In this document: positions 24,800 to 35,267 of the stretch, one piece after another
Layout of the letters: every line of letters starts with the position of its first letter
How positions within the stretch are numbered: position 1 is the first letter of the stretch
Assembly: GCF_052324685.1 (NCBI RefSeq)
Contig: NC_135212.1
Coordinates: 45,907,212-45,971,211 of the forward strand
Length of the DNA: 64,000 bases
Source: Brachyhypopomus gauderio
Taxonomy: Eukaryota > Chordata > Actinopteri > Gymnotiformes > Hypopomidae
Reading direction: 5' to 3'
The notes under the pieces: generated by a model
Databases searched by the model: none
What the model was told of the DNA's origin: nothing
Seen by the model: only the letters and a program-made list of their open reading frames with translations
Made by a program: the position numbers and the translations under genes

Positions 24800-25758
24800 A
24801 ACCACAGTTTAAGACACGAGTCCAGGACAGTTCAGAAACCATTTTGAAGACTGAGATGATTCATGCTTTATGACATGACGTGTTATCCTGCTGGAAGTAG
24901 CCATCAGAAGATGGCAAACTGTGGCCATAAAGGGATGGACATGGTCAGCAACAGTACTCAGGTAGGCTGTGGCATTCACATGATGCTCAGTTGGTACTAA
25001 TGGGATCCCTCATACCACTGCACCACCATCACCAGCCTGAACCGTTGATACAAGGCAGGATGGATCTATTCTTTCAGGTTGTTGACATCAAATTCTGACC
25101 CTGCCATCTGAATGTCGCAGCAGAAATCGAGACTCGTCAGACCAGGCAACGTTTTTCCAATTTTATATTGTCCAGTTTTGGCAAACCTGTGAGAATTGTA
25201 GCCTCAGTTTCCTGTTCTTAGCTGACAGGAGTGGCACCCGGTGTGTTCTTCTGCTGCTGTAGCCCATCCGCCTCAAGGTTCGACGTGTTGTGCGTTCAGA
25301 GATGCTCTTCTGCATGCCTCAGTTGTAACGACTGGTTATTTGAGTTACTGTTGCCGTTCTATCAGCTAGAACCAGTCTGGCCATTATTCTCTGACCTCTG
25401 GCATCAACAAGGCATTCACGCCCACAGAACTGCTCACTGGATATTTTCATTTTTTTGGACCATTCTCTGTAAACCCTAGAGATGATTGTGCATGAAAATC
25501 CCAATAGATCAGCAGTTCCTGAAATACTCAGACCAGCCCGTCTGGTACCAACAACCATGCCACGTTCAAAGTCACTTAAATCACCTCTCTTCCCCATTCT
25601 GATGCTCGGTTTGAACTGCAACAGATTATCTTGGCAAAGTCTACATGCCTAAATGCATTGAGCTGCTGCCACGTGACCATGTGATTGATTGGCTGAATCG
25701 ACATTTGCGTTAATGAGCAGTTGGACAAGTGTACCTAATAAAGTAGCCGATGAGTGCA
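24800..25758 (-). mobile_element. Decayed Tc1-like transposon
   Basis: On the minus strand a broken Tc1/mariner transposase is readable, with the N-terminal helix-turn-helix region (MGKRGDLSDFERGMVVGTRR, then LSISGTADLLGF and RVYREWSKK). Frames are disrupted further on. The transposase 5' flank ends at + strand 25758 in the typical terminal sequence GTACCTAATAAAGTAGCC. The far catalytic end and its terminal repeat are missing, so the element is 3'-truncated; the left limit (about 24800) is approximate. Confidence 0.88.
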
Positions 25759-25909
25759 TATGTGTGTGTGTGTGTAGCATACCTGTCAAGTTTTGTATTT
25801 TAAAATACGGGACATTTCCCGTATATGACGTAATCGCCTAATTTGCATAATCAGTTATTTGCATATAGCTGCAATAGAGGCTGTAGGAGAAACGAAAACA
25901 TCTTTGGAG

Positions 25910-27091
25910 TAGGGGTGCACGATATGGACTAGAATTACGATGTGCGATAACATTGTTGGATATCCCGATATCGATGTGAACCACGATAAATTAAGATTAA
26001 AATACAGAGATGTAGTGTCTCTCTGAACAGCAGCACGTTAATTAGTTTTTTTTTTTTTTTTTTTTACTGTGTAATGAATCCAGAATAATTCCAAATATTT
26101 TGCAGGTTTATTCAACAATAGATTCAATCTAGGATTATACTTTCACGAGTGACCGTAGCGCGACTCCGCACACCTCGCGTAAACCTCCGCGAACGACGGA
26201 AGCGTTTAATCTTGCCGTCACATTCTTTGCAGTGTTGTCCGAAACGATATGTAGGCCTAGTAGTATAGAAAAAACACCCCTCAAATACAGGGGAATGAAC
26301 ATTTACCTGACCAATTTTAATGTTGCTTTGTGTATCAGGTTTGAAAAGTGCTGGAATTTAGGCTAAAGTACTTGAAATTGTAACTACTTCGTTTCACAAC
26401 AAATATCTGTCTGACTGAAGAGTTCTCTTGTAATTACATTAACAAATACGAGCCTCTTGTAATTCCAGGACGAAACATGAAAGAACGTGAAGACGTTAAG
26501 ATTGGGCGTTTTGAAAATAAACAGCCATTAAATAATGTGATAAAAAAAGCGAATTATTTCGAATCATTTAGAGTATATGTATAAATATTTAACTCAATTA
26601 AGTTTAACAAGCTGGAAATTATTGAAATGGACCTTGAAAGTGACGTACAAGTGCTTTAATTCCACCTTATATAGGTGTATGAACCCGGCAAACATGACTG
26701 TTCTCATTGCGCTGAGACGCGGCGCGCGCGAACTTACAAAATTCGAGAGGTGCACGACCTCGTGAATCGACAGCGCGCGAGACCATCGCGCACGGGCGAA
26801 GCCACCGTGATTACGTTATTTTCGCCTTGCGGACCCTCGCGCTGCGTCAAGTGTAAACCAGGCTTAAACCAAAACACGTGTCTGATGAGCGTGTTCACCT
26901 CACTCTGCCTCTTGCCTACTTACGTCACGTGATCATAGTCTGCAGCGCGAATAGCTCCCTCTATTGCTGGACGAGGATAATGCAATTTGAGTTTGCTGTT
27001 ATTCAAGGAGTTATCGTGGCTCTTTCGATGTGTTTATCGTGAAACTTCACATCGCGATAACGATAAAAATACGATTCATCGTGCAGCCCTA
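25910..27091. mobile_element. Nested hAT-type non-autonomous element (inner)
   Basis: Termini TAGGGGTGCACGAT at 25910 and ATCGTGCAGCCCTA at 27091, with an 8-bp target duplication CTTTGGAG at 25902-25909 and 27092-27099. Termini and 8-bp duplication are typical of hAT elements. The interior is CpG-rich in places and encodes no recognisable protein. Confidence 0.87.
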
Positions 27092-27493
27092 CTTTGGAGT
27101 GGCAAAAAGTGAAGAAAAAACACCCCAAATATGTTTTGAACTACAAATGAATAAAACATTTTTAATTTTCTAGTGGTATTTCTAGCTACAAATGGGGACA
27201 TCTCCTGGGCATATTTCTGTGCCTTTAGCCCCCGTTTGTGCTTGGCAGATTGTTCGTGCTGACGGACATCGTTCCTTCCCCCATGAGAGACACTAAAATC
27301 ACAGCTACATATCTTACAGAATGAGTAGCTATGCCCCTTCATGCTCCTCTTTAGGAAAGTAAATTCCCTGTCCCATTCGTCAAGGTACTCACACGTACGC
27401 TTAGCTTTTTAGGCAGGACTGCCTTCTCTCGTTAAACCCATCTTTGATTTGTTGTTCCAGGTTTGCTCCCACTGTCGACACTAAACCCGCGAG

Positions 27494-27660
27494 TTTTTAA
27501 TTTATTTTTTTAAAGCATTCACGTGCCGCTCCAAACAGAATTCTGTCACTAGCCTCGCGAGAACTGCCACCTGCAGTAGTCTGGGTAGCAGTTCTCGCGA
27601 GGCTAGTGACAGAATTCTGTTTGGAGCGGCACATGAATGCGTTAAAAAAATAAAAATTGA
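27494..27660. repeat. Long inverted repeat (hairpin), about 52-70 bp arms
   Basis: Arms 27516-27567 and 27588-27641 are near-perfect reverse complements around a 20-bp loop, and weaker AT-rich complementarity extends outward to about 27494 and 27660. It lies inside the outer hAT-like element. Confidence 0.92.
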
Positions 27661-28139
27661 AAACTGAAAATACGGGACAAATACGGGAAAATAAAAATAC
27701 GGGACGACGCCGGGGCAGAGCGGTAAAATACGGGACTGTCCCGGCCAAAACGGAACACTTGACAGGTATGGTGTGTAGTCGCTCTGGATACTTTGTAATT
27801 TAAACTATGCACCAAGTTAACATTGTTGGACGACTCTTTCTTTTAAGTCTATGTAACGTTCAATTATTAATCGATTTAAATAGTGTACGATTTAAGTTGA
27901 GCATATCTGATCTCCGTTTTTCCTAGTCTTAACACAGGGGATCAATGCTGCCTCCTTGCGGCGGTTCTGTAATACTAACCTCGCTCAGTAGGATTCTGGT
28001 CTACGCCAGAGATTTTGCTGACAACCGGAAGTCGGTCTGTACAGCTTTCCATTTACCTTCTTCTGGTTATACGAGGGCACGTTGATTCAGCTGCCGTTTT
28101 CACAGTCGTGTGTCTTTAAATCTTTAGATAAAATATAAA

Positions 28140-30821
28140 ATGTCGAAGCTAGACATGTTAAATTCGTATTTGTCGGAACGTTTGGCTGTAGCCGTTCGGG
28201 AAATTTTAGAAGCTGTGGAAGCCACGGTAACGGAATACCAACAAGAGACCGCCCAGACACGGATCGAAAACGAAACCCTCAAACAGCAGCTGCGGGATGT
28301 TTTGCGTGTAGCTGAGACTACCGTGCGAGGTAAACCCGCTATAGGTCGCTGTCTGCCACGCACTGTGTCTGATGCTGGACACAAGTTGTAAGGTAACTGG
28401 GAAATATAGCTAACGCTCAAACTAGCCTCGCAGAATTGGAGCCCAGATAGTGTAGAAGCTTTCGGCTGGGGTCCGAGTAGGCTCTTCGTTCTAGAACTCT
28501 GGGTTCCAGTTCTGGAATCTACTAGTAGAACCAATTAAGTCTCTCAGTTATGTCATATGACTCTGCGGCTACGTTAAAGATAAATAATCGTGCTAAAATA
28601 AAAGTCCCCCATCAAAATTCGAAACGTCGCCTGCTTGAGATAAAGTTGTAAAGAATCGCCTGAAAAAAAACACACATATCGAATGTGTTTAAATCACCAA
28701 TTGTAATCCTGTAATTTCAAATCTAAATGTTAGGAAACGTTACTTTCTCTTAGTATTTCTTTAAGGAAAAACACTCATGGGCAGTTCTAATTTGGGTTTC
28801 AGAAATATCATAGCATATAATAAGCTACTGCTGACTCCAAGGTCTTGGAGTGCTCTTGGGTCTAAGTACAAGTGCAGTGGACCATTGACATTTCTATTGT
28901 ACAGATTTTAAAACAGGGTTTTTGCCTTGATTGGATTTTAGTTGACAAGCTGCCAACTGCCAACACAACTTTAAAAGCTTCTAGGATGCTGCTGGCTTTC
29001 ATTTTTACATTGTTGATAGGACTGTCTAGTGGTTGAGACATATTCTATGTGTAGGCAAGTTTCTGGGTGACCAAAAATGTACTTTTAAAATTGTAATTTA
29101 TGGAAAAGAAGAAGTAACCTAATATGGTCTTAATTTTCTTTTCCATATAATATCTCTAAAACTCCATTTTGACATTTAAGAAAACATCCAAATGAAACTT
29201 CCAATTCCCTTCCGATATGATACAGTGAAAACCTGAATTATTTTCTAACTGCTAGAATGGATTGTGCTCCTGTCTCTTCAAGTAAACTTCAATTGGTTTG
29301 CAATGCAGCATCCCAAGCGCTTACCAGAAAAAACATAGGCTAGTCAAAGCCTATTACTCTGGGATTATTCAATTTACATTGGCTTCCTGTTAAGTTTCCC
29401 ATTGACTACAAAGTCTTGCTTGTGACGTTTAAAGCCCTTAATGGCCTTGCTTTGGCATATCTTGCTGATCTCTTGAAGCATTAACGTCCATCTCAACCAC
29501 TTTGCTGAGCAGAGGCAGATCTGCTGCTAATCCCTGGCTGCTCGCCGCTGGACAACCCTTTTCTTATATACTACTTCAGGCTGAAATAGTATTCCATAGA
29601 ATATGAATGTAAGATGTATAGGTCTTTTTAAATTCATATTTAAAAAATACTGTTTTACATTAAAATACAGTTTACATTTACTTTAATTTTATTGTTTTGT
29701 TGACATTGCGATATTATGGGTATTCTAATATTGTGCTTTTTATGGAATCATACACTTTAATGTTATCAGTCGTAACAAAATATTTACTAGCGACTAGTAG
29801 CTAAATTCATGACTAGTCTTACAAAAAGTCCCCCTTCCTGTCCTTTTCCTCTTTTGTCCATCCAGAGCCAGTCCACGATGTCTCTGACTCAGAAGAAATG
29901 TCTCAGTGTGAGGAACAGGAGTGGAGCTGTATCCTGCGTCAGCAGGCCAAACCTGCAGAGCGAGAGCAAGCCACGGGACAGAGGGAAGCCTTGCGGGATA
30001 ATGGGAGAACTGATATACCAGACGTGACATCGGTTTACAAAAAAGAGTTGGACTCTGAGGTGGCAAAAGTCGTCTCCCGCACGGAGTCTCCACCTTCTGC
30101 AGGCACTGAAGACCACAACTCGCAACATGACACGGTCAAATCTTTGCCTGTCGTGAAACTGCACAGAGTGAAGGTTGAACCAGAGGAGACCGAAATCACA
30201 GTTTCACTGCTGGATCCTGACCTTCCCACGGATACAGGCCTGTCCTACAGCCCCAGGGCCACCCACAGCGCACTCGGCCCCAGCGGGGGGCCCCCGCTTC
30301 CAGACGCAGCAGATAGAGGCGTGGCCCCTCCTCCCCCGCCCCTCCCTCTGCACCCGGAGAAGACTCCCGAGGAGATCTGCGGGGAAGTATCGTACGAGTG
30401 CCCGCAGTGCCGGAAGTCCTTCCAGGACCTGCGGAAGCTGCACACGCACCAGCAGGCCCACGAACGGACGTTCGGCTGCAGCTGGTGCAGCAAGGCCTTC
30501 TGCCAGTCGGCGGACCTGCGACGGCACATGCGCACGCACACGGGCGAGCGGCCCTACTGCTGCACCTGGTGCTCCAAGAGCTTCAGCCAGCGCAGCAACC
30601 TGAGACGACACGTGCGCATCCACACGGGCGAGCGGCCGTACAAGTGCCCACGCTGCGAGTGCAGCTTCAGCGACGGCCACACGCTGAAGAAACACCAGCG
30701 CAAACACGAGGAGGAACGCCACTGCTGCTCCCTGTGCGAGCAGAGCTTCACGCTGGCACGCTCCCTGCAGCTGCACCTCATAAAGCAGCACCTGGTGGAG
30801 AAGGCCAGCGTCTACACGTGA
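28140..30821 (+). CDS. C2H2 zinc-finger protein, coiled-coil exon plus 5 fingers
   Basis: Two coding exons, 28140-28329 (phase 1) and 29866-30821, give 381 residues. Exon 1 encodes the cluster's shared short N-terminal helix ([15 protein letters not shown], then [20 protein letters not shown]), heptad-like and probably a dimerising coiled coil. Residues 64-235 are acidic and Pro-rich, with a SUMO-acceptor-like VKVEPEE. Five C2H2 fingers follow (about residues 240-375), joined by TGERPY linkers between fingers 2, 3 and 4, as in DNA-binding arrays. It is probably a nuclear sequence-specific transcription regulator; its target is unknown. The intron holds a LINE fragment. A non-canonical ATTAAA at 31102 may be the polyadenylation signal. 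Confidence 0.88.
29265..29575 (+). mobile_element. Degenerate non-LTR retrotransposon (LINE) fragment
   Basis: Within the intron of the first zinc-finger gene the + strand reads, with one stop, as the C-terminal end of a fish LINE reverse-transcriptase protein: [48 protein letters not shown]. Family is probably L2/Rex-like; exact family not determined. Confidence 0.8.
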
Positions 30822-32443
30822 GGGAGAGGGCGGCCCGTCGTCCGCCCCGCGCCCGTCATCACGGAACCCGGAACACTGGAGTTGCGCGTCAACGTTAAAA
30901 CGTGTCCCTTTATGCCCAGTTTATGACTGCTAGAACAACGGAAAGAACGTGAGAACCACGAGGATGCAATGTTCGGTAAGGTCACCAAACAGACGTGGAA
31001 GGCAAGGTAGCCAAACGTGAACTATGCATATTTTGTTACCGAGTTGACTTGCTGAAATGCTGAATTGTAAAAATGATGACTATCTTTTTGTTGTTGTTTT
31101 TATTAAAGATGCTTTTACCCAACTAAATAGCTTATCTGCTACAAAATTAAAGCTCCCAGTTTGACTATGTGATAAGAAAGATGGTACACTTCTGGTAAAA
31201 CATTGTTTTATGTATGTATTGACATATGGATATCTGATCCTGACGTCGGGTCCATCAATGCATTAATGTGATTTCATTTAACCAATAACAGAAAACAATA
31301 ATAACTAATTGTTATATATCTATTAGCAAAAATAAATGGAAGTGTGGTTACAGTTGGAAAAACAACTATACCTCTGACTGGTGCTGTTTCTAGTGGTCAG
31401 TGTTTGGAAAGTCAGGCATGTTGCAGTGATTGAATGGAGTTATTCACCTTTCTTGCCACAGAAACATCAACAAGTTGTGTTTTCCTTTGCAGTCCTCTTA
31501 GAGTTTTTGAATCTTGGATTGCTTTGACCCCCACATTCATGGTTAAACTCACACTAGACCAGGTCTCACCTCTTTATATAAAGCAAACTGCTCTCTGATC
31601 ACACTACCCACATGTCTGTCTTGTGATTTTTTTAATTAAATATGTGTTTTGTTTGTTGAATAAAAACATTCAACAGTGTATATTTTCACTTATTTTCGAT
31701 GATGTTAAATTGAATCCATTGACAGCTGTGAAAGGAGATCAGGCATGTACGCATCCATATACGCTGAATAAAAGCAGATTGTTCTCCATCATAGTATTCG
31801 TGTTCACATAGTGAGCATTTATGTGCATTTTGGAAAATGACAACTGTCTTGGAAATGAGGATTTGGTACTTTCAATAATCTTGGGTCAAGGGAAATGGGA
31901 AAACCAAAATGCCTAAATCAACGTGGACCTTTAATATTTTAAATGTGTGTGTGAAAGCTGCAAGGTCTAGGGAGGAAGAGCAAGTCTTTGTTTTCCACTG
32001 GTAGGAAACTTGGTTTGACAGCTTAGAAGTTTTTCAGTTAAACTTGAAACAACACTGCACATTGACCTCACCAATACAATATAATTATTAAAATCTATTA
32101 TAGTTTAGAAAAATAGAAAATAAAAAACTTATTAAAATTGTTTATTGAAGCACAGCCTTGATTTTAATAATTGTATTGTTGGCGGTCTTAAGCTCAACCT
32201 GCATAAAGCACACTTTAATAAAGACTACCTACTGCTAGTAGAAACACTATAGAAAGTTTTCATTTAAATGTTCCACCAGTTATGTGTTGCTTTAGGAAGA
32301 AAAGCCAGTAAAAATGCAGTGTCAAAACCAGTTTAGAGTCGACAGGTGGCAGTAGTCTAGTCGAAATTACATGGATAGCATGCTTAGAAGAAAACCAACA
32401 CCAGCAAGAAAACAGTTCAGATTTCTTAAAGGAAGACATAAAA
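30822..32443. other. Zinc-finger gene 3' UTR and start of a duplicated segment
   Basis: No coding sequence seen. From about 31200 the DNA is a diverged copy of 33770-34800, sharing for example GTGAAAGGAGATCAG and TAAAAGCAGAT. Confidence 0.6.
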
Positions 32444-33370
32444 ATGACAAAATTACAGTGTTTGCACGTCTCACTTAACGAGCGCTTGATGATGTCCGGT
32501 GTTGAGTACGTAAAGAAAACGAAATTCTGTGACGGAGGTTACGATGGAGGGCGAAAATCCCACCGAGTGGCCAGGTGCCCTAGGCTGGCTATTTGGTTAA
32601 AAATAAAAAGTTATTTAGCTAATGTTTTGGTTGGAAGATTGTAGGATTTGTGCTACAACTGTCACAAAGCTGTTGGCTACAGCACAAATACAATGATATG
32701 TTGCAATTGCAATAAATCGAGTAAATCGACACTCCTTGTGTTTCTATGGTCCAACTCTTTCTATGGCTGACAGAAAATGGCTTCTCCTGTTTGCTTTGCC
32801 AGATATTCACGAAAATAAAGAACAATACTAGTTTCTGGTCATCACTTTCCCTACGCTAGTTTCTGGTCATCACTTTCCCTACGCTATATAACATATGCAG
32901 GTGTGTGAATGAATGTATAGTATATTAAGTAATGTATGTATGTATTAGTGCTAGTACGCATTAGTGCCAGTTTAATCTGGTATATAACTTGATTCATTTC
33001 ACTCTAGTATGTTCATGCTTTCAAGTGATTATACAGGGAATTGTTCTGGGAGTCCTGCTCAAAGTTAGAGTTCAGCAAATGTGTTATCCATTTCAAAAGT
33101 ACCGTTAAAATAGTAAGTATACTTCATTGCTTCCTTCTACATCTAGCATCTCGTCTATTATCAGATAGATGAGCTATGATATGCCTTATAGACCAGGATG
33201 CAGGGGAATGTCTTGCTGGGTTTACCCTGATTTTAGAATAAGGTTTTTGCACATGAGGGGTGATTAGGCCCTCACATAAGATGCCACAAAAGAGTAAGAT
33301 TTTCCCCGATAACATACCTGGCTCTGCTCAGAGAAGGACCCGCCGTGCCATCCTTTCACAGCTCGGTTTC
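32444..33370 (+). pseudogene. Decayed copy of the neighbouring zinc-finger gene
   Basis: Begins with MTKLQCLHVSLNERLM, matching the shared first exon (closest to the gene at 34815), but internal deletion and frameshift destroy the coiled coil. At 33147-33205 a block resembles the start of exon 36734-37099. At 33238-33370 a block resembles exon 39161-39388 (KVFAHEG, LGPHI, then [13 protein letters not shown]), with a TGA at 33261 in place of a Trp codon. The intervening exons are missing, so this is an internally deleted, non-functional duplicate. Confidence 0.85.
32830..32885. repeat. Direct repeat, 28-bp unit, 2 copies
   Basis: CTAGTTTCTGGTCATCACTT followed by TCCCTACG occurs twice in tandem. 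A related sequence lies near 35539. Confidence 0.9.
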
Positions 33371-33448
33371 TTGTGCTTAATTCCAACCACTCACCAGCCT
33401 CCATGTCCAGCCCCCTGTACCACACACACAAAATATGCTCACCCCTGC

Positions 33449-33449
<1 letters not shown>

Positions 33450-33492
<43 letters not shown>
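33450..33492. repeat. (GT)n microsatellite
   Basis: About 21 GT dinucleotides. The DNA from here to 34814 holds no coding sequence and is largely the second copy of the duplicated segment. Confidence 0.93.
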
Positions 33493-33494
<2 letters not shown>

Positions 33495-34814
33495 ATGCAT
33501 CGCTCTGGAAATGTAAATAATTCCCTGTATTGTGTAAATTCTAATTGGGTTTATTTATATATTGCTACTTTTTGTGTGAATGGACAATAAAGGTGCAGAG
33601 TGTAAACGGGGGAGTGTGCATCTACACAAGTAGGCCGCCAAACACAGCCTGACGGGCTACAGCAGTGCTACAGATCTAAGCAGCGTTGTTGATGTCTGGT
33701 TTGTTTGCTACAAAAGAAAAGCCTCCAGTTTGGCTGAGAGAGACTTCATTATATTTTTTCTATGTATCATGTGGATATCTGACCATCATCATGTAAAATC
33801 TATCAGTGGATTAATGTCATGTAATGCACATTAACAAACATTTGGACAAATAACTTTTTCCCGGTTCAATGTGTGGGTAGTCAGGCATGTTGCAACGACT
33901 GCACTATTAGCCCTCCTAGACACAGAAGTCTGGTATATTCATGCTTGTGTCTTCCGCAAGCTTTTTTGATCTTGGATTGCTTGTCCCTCATTCAGGGTTA
34001 AACCCTCACTTGACCAGGGATTGCCTCTTTATGTAAAGCAAGCTGCTTTCTGATCACACTACATACTTTTCTCTCATGTGAAACTTTATTGCGTGTGTTT
34101 GTTGAACACAAGAGCTGTGAAAGGAGATCAGACATGTATGCATACATATACGCTTAATAAAAGCAGATCGTTCTTCTGGCAGATTATTCACGTTCATACA
34201 ATGTGCACCTTATTTGGACTTGCACGTGCATTTTGGAAAATGACAACTATCTTGGAAACAAGGATTGTTTAGTGCTTTCTTTAATCTTGGGTCATGTAGG
34301 AAACGGAAAGGCCACAATGCCTAAGTCAACCAGGACCTCCAATATTTAGGTTATATCTGCATACCAGAGCTCCAAGGTATGTGTACACTGACTTACCTCC
34401 TTTTTTTTCCATTTAACGACAGTCTAATATGTTCAACATTCCTAGGCTTAACACTTCTAGGTTCAAACTGTAAAACACATTTCATTAATAATAATTGATA
34501 ACCTGTTATAAACCTGTTATAACCCTGCTGCTTTTAAAAAACACAAGTTAGTGTTATCATTTGAATGTTTAATTTGAGGTTTTTTTTACTCGTTGCTGTA
34601 GTACGAGAGCCAATAAATACAGAAATAAAACCTAGTTTAGATTCCCCCGAGCACCAGTCGGCAGGTGGCAGTAAGGTGGTGTGCTTGCGTGGCTGGCAAA
34701 CTTTAGAAGAAGACCCACGCTAACAAGAAGATGGCCCGCTAGCAGTTTCCCGTGCTTCAGTTCAGATACATACATTTATCTGTAGAAAGAAGACACAATA
34801 TATATTTTTAAAAA

Positions 34815-35221
34815 ATGACCAAATTACAGCTGCTGCACCGCGCGCTAAACGAGCGCTTGATGGCGGCGGTGGAGCAGATCATGGAGATGGTGGGCGGCAC
34901 GGTGTTGGAGTACGAGGAGGAGACGGTCCGAGCGCGGAGAGAAAACGAAGTACTGAGGCGGAGGTTACGGTGGGTGGAGGGCGAGAACCCCACCGAGTGG
35001 CCCGGTACGTAGACGCGGCCGCTGGGCCAACCTGCCCGGCTACGCGCTGTGGTAAAATGGTGGGAGTCGCGTTGGGCCTGTAGTAGAAACACTGGTGAAG
35101 TCGGTGGGGGTTTTAAAAACACATTTATAGAGGTACGGCGTGAAGAAATGGTGACATTTGTGAGGCTGGTTTTTGTGTATCTAGCTAAGGTAGTTAGCTC
35201 GTTACCGTTAGCCTGTCTGGC

Positions 35222-35267
<46 letters not shown>

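Larger units (their letters stand above)
25778..27770 (-). mobile_element. hAT-like transposon (outer, interrupted)
   Basis: Terminal inverted repeats start CATACCTGTCAAG at 25778 and end CTTGACAGGTATG at 27770. They are flanked by a perfect 8-bp duplication GTGTGTAG (25770-25777 and 27771-27778), as expected for hAT insertions. On the minus strand at 27342-27180 a Cys/His segment (FCKICSCDF, then HEQSAKHKRGLK) resembles the BED/U1-type finger found at the start of many hAT transposases. No intact transposase remains. A second element interrupts it at 25910-27091. Confidence 0.82.

Noticed and set aside
30204-30791. 195-codon minus-strand open frame
   Set aside because: Antisense shadow of the GC-rich zinc-finger exon; no recognisable domain.
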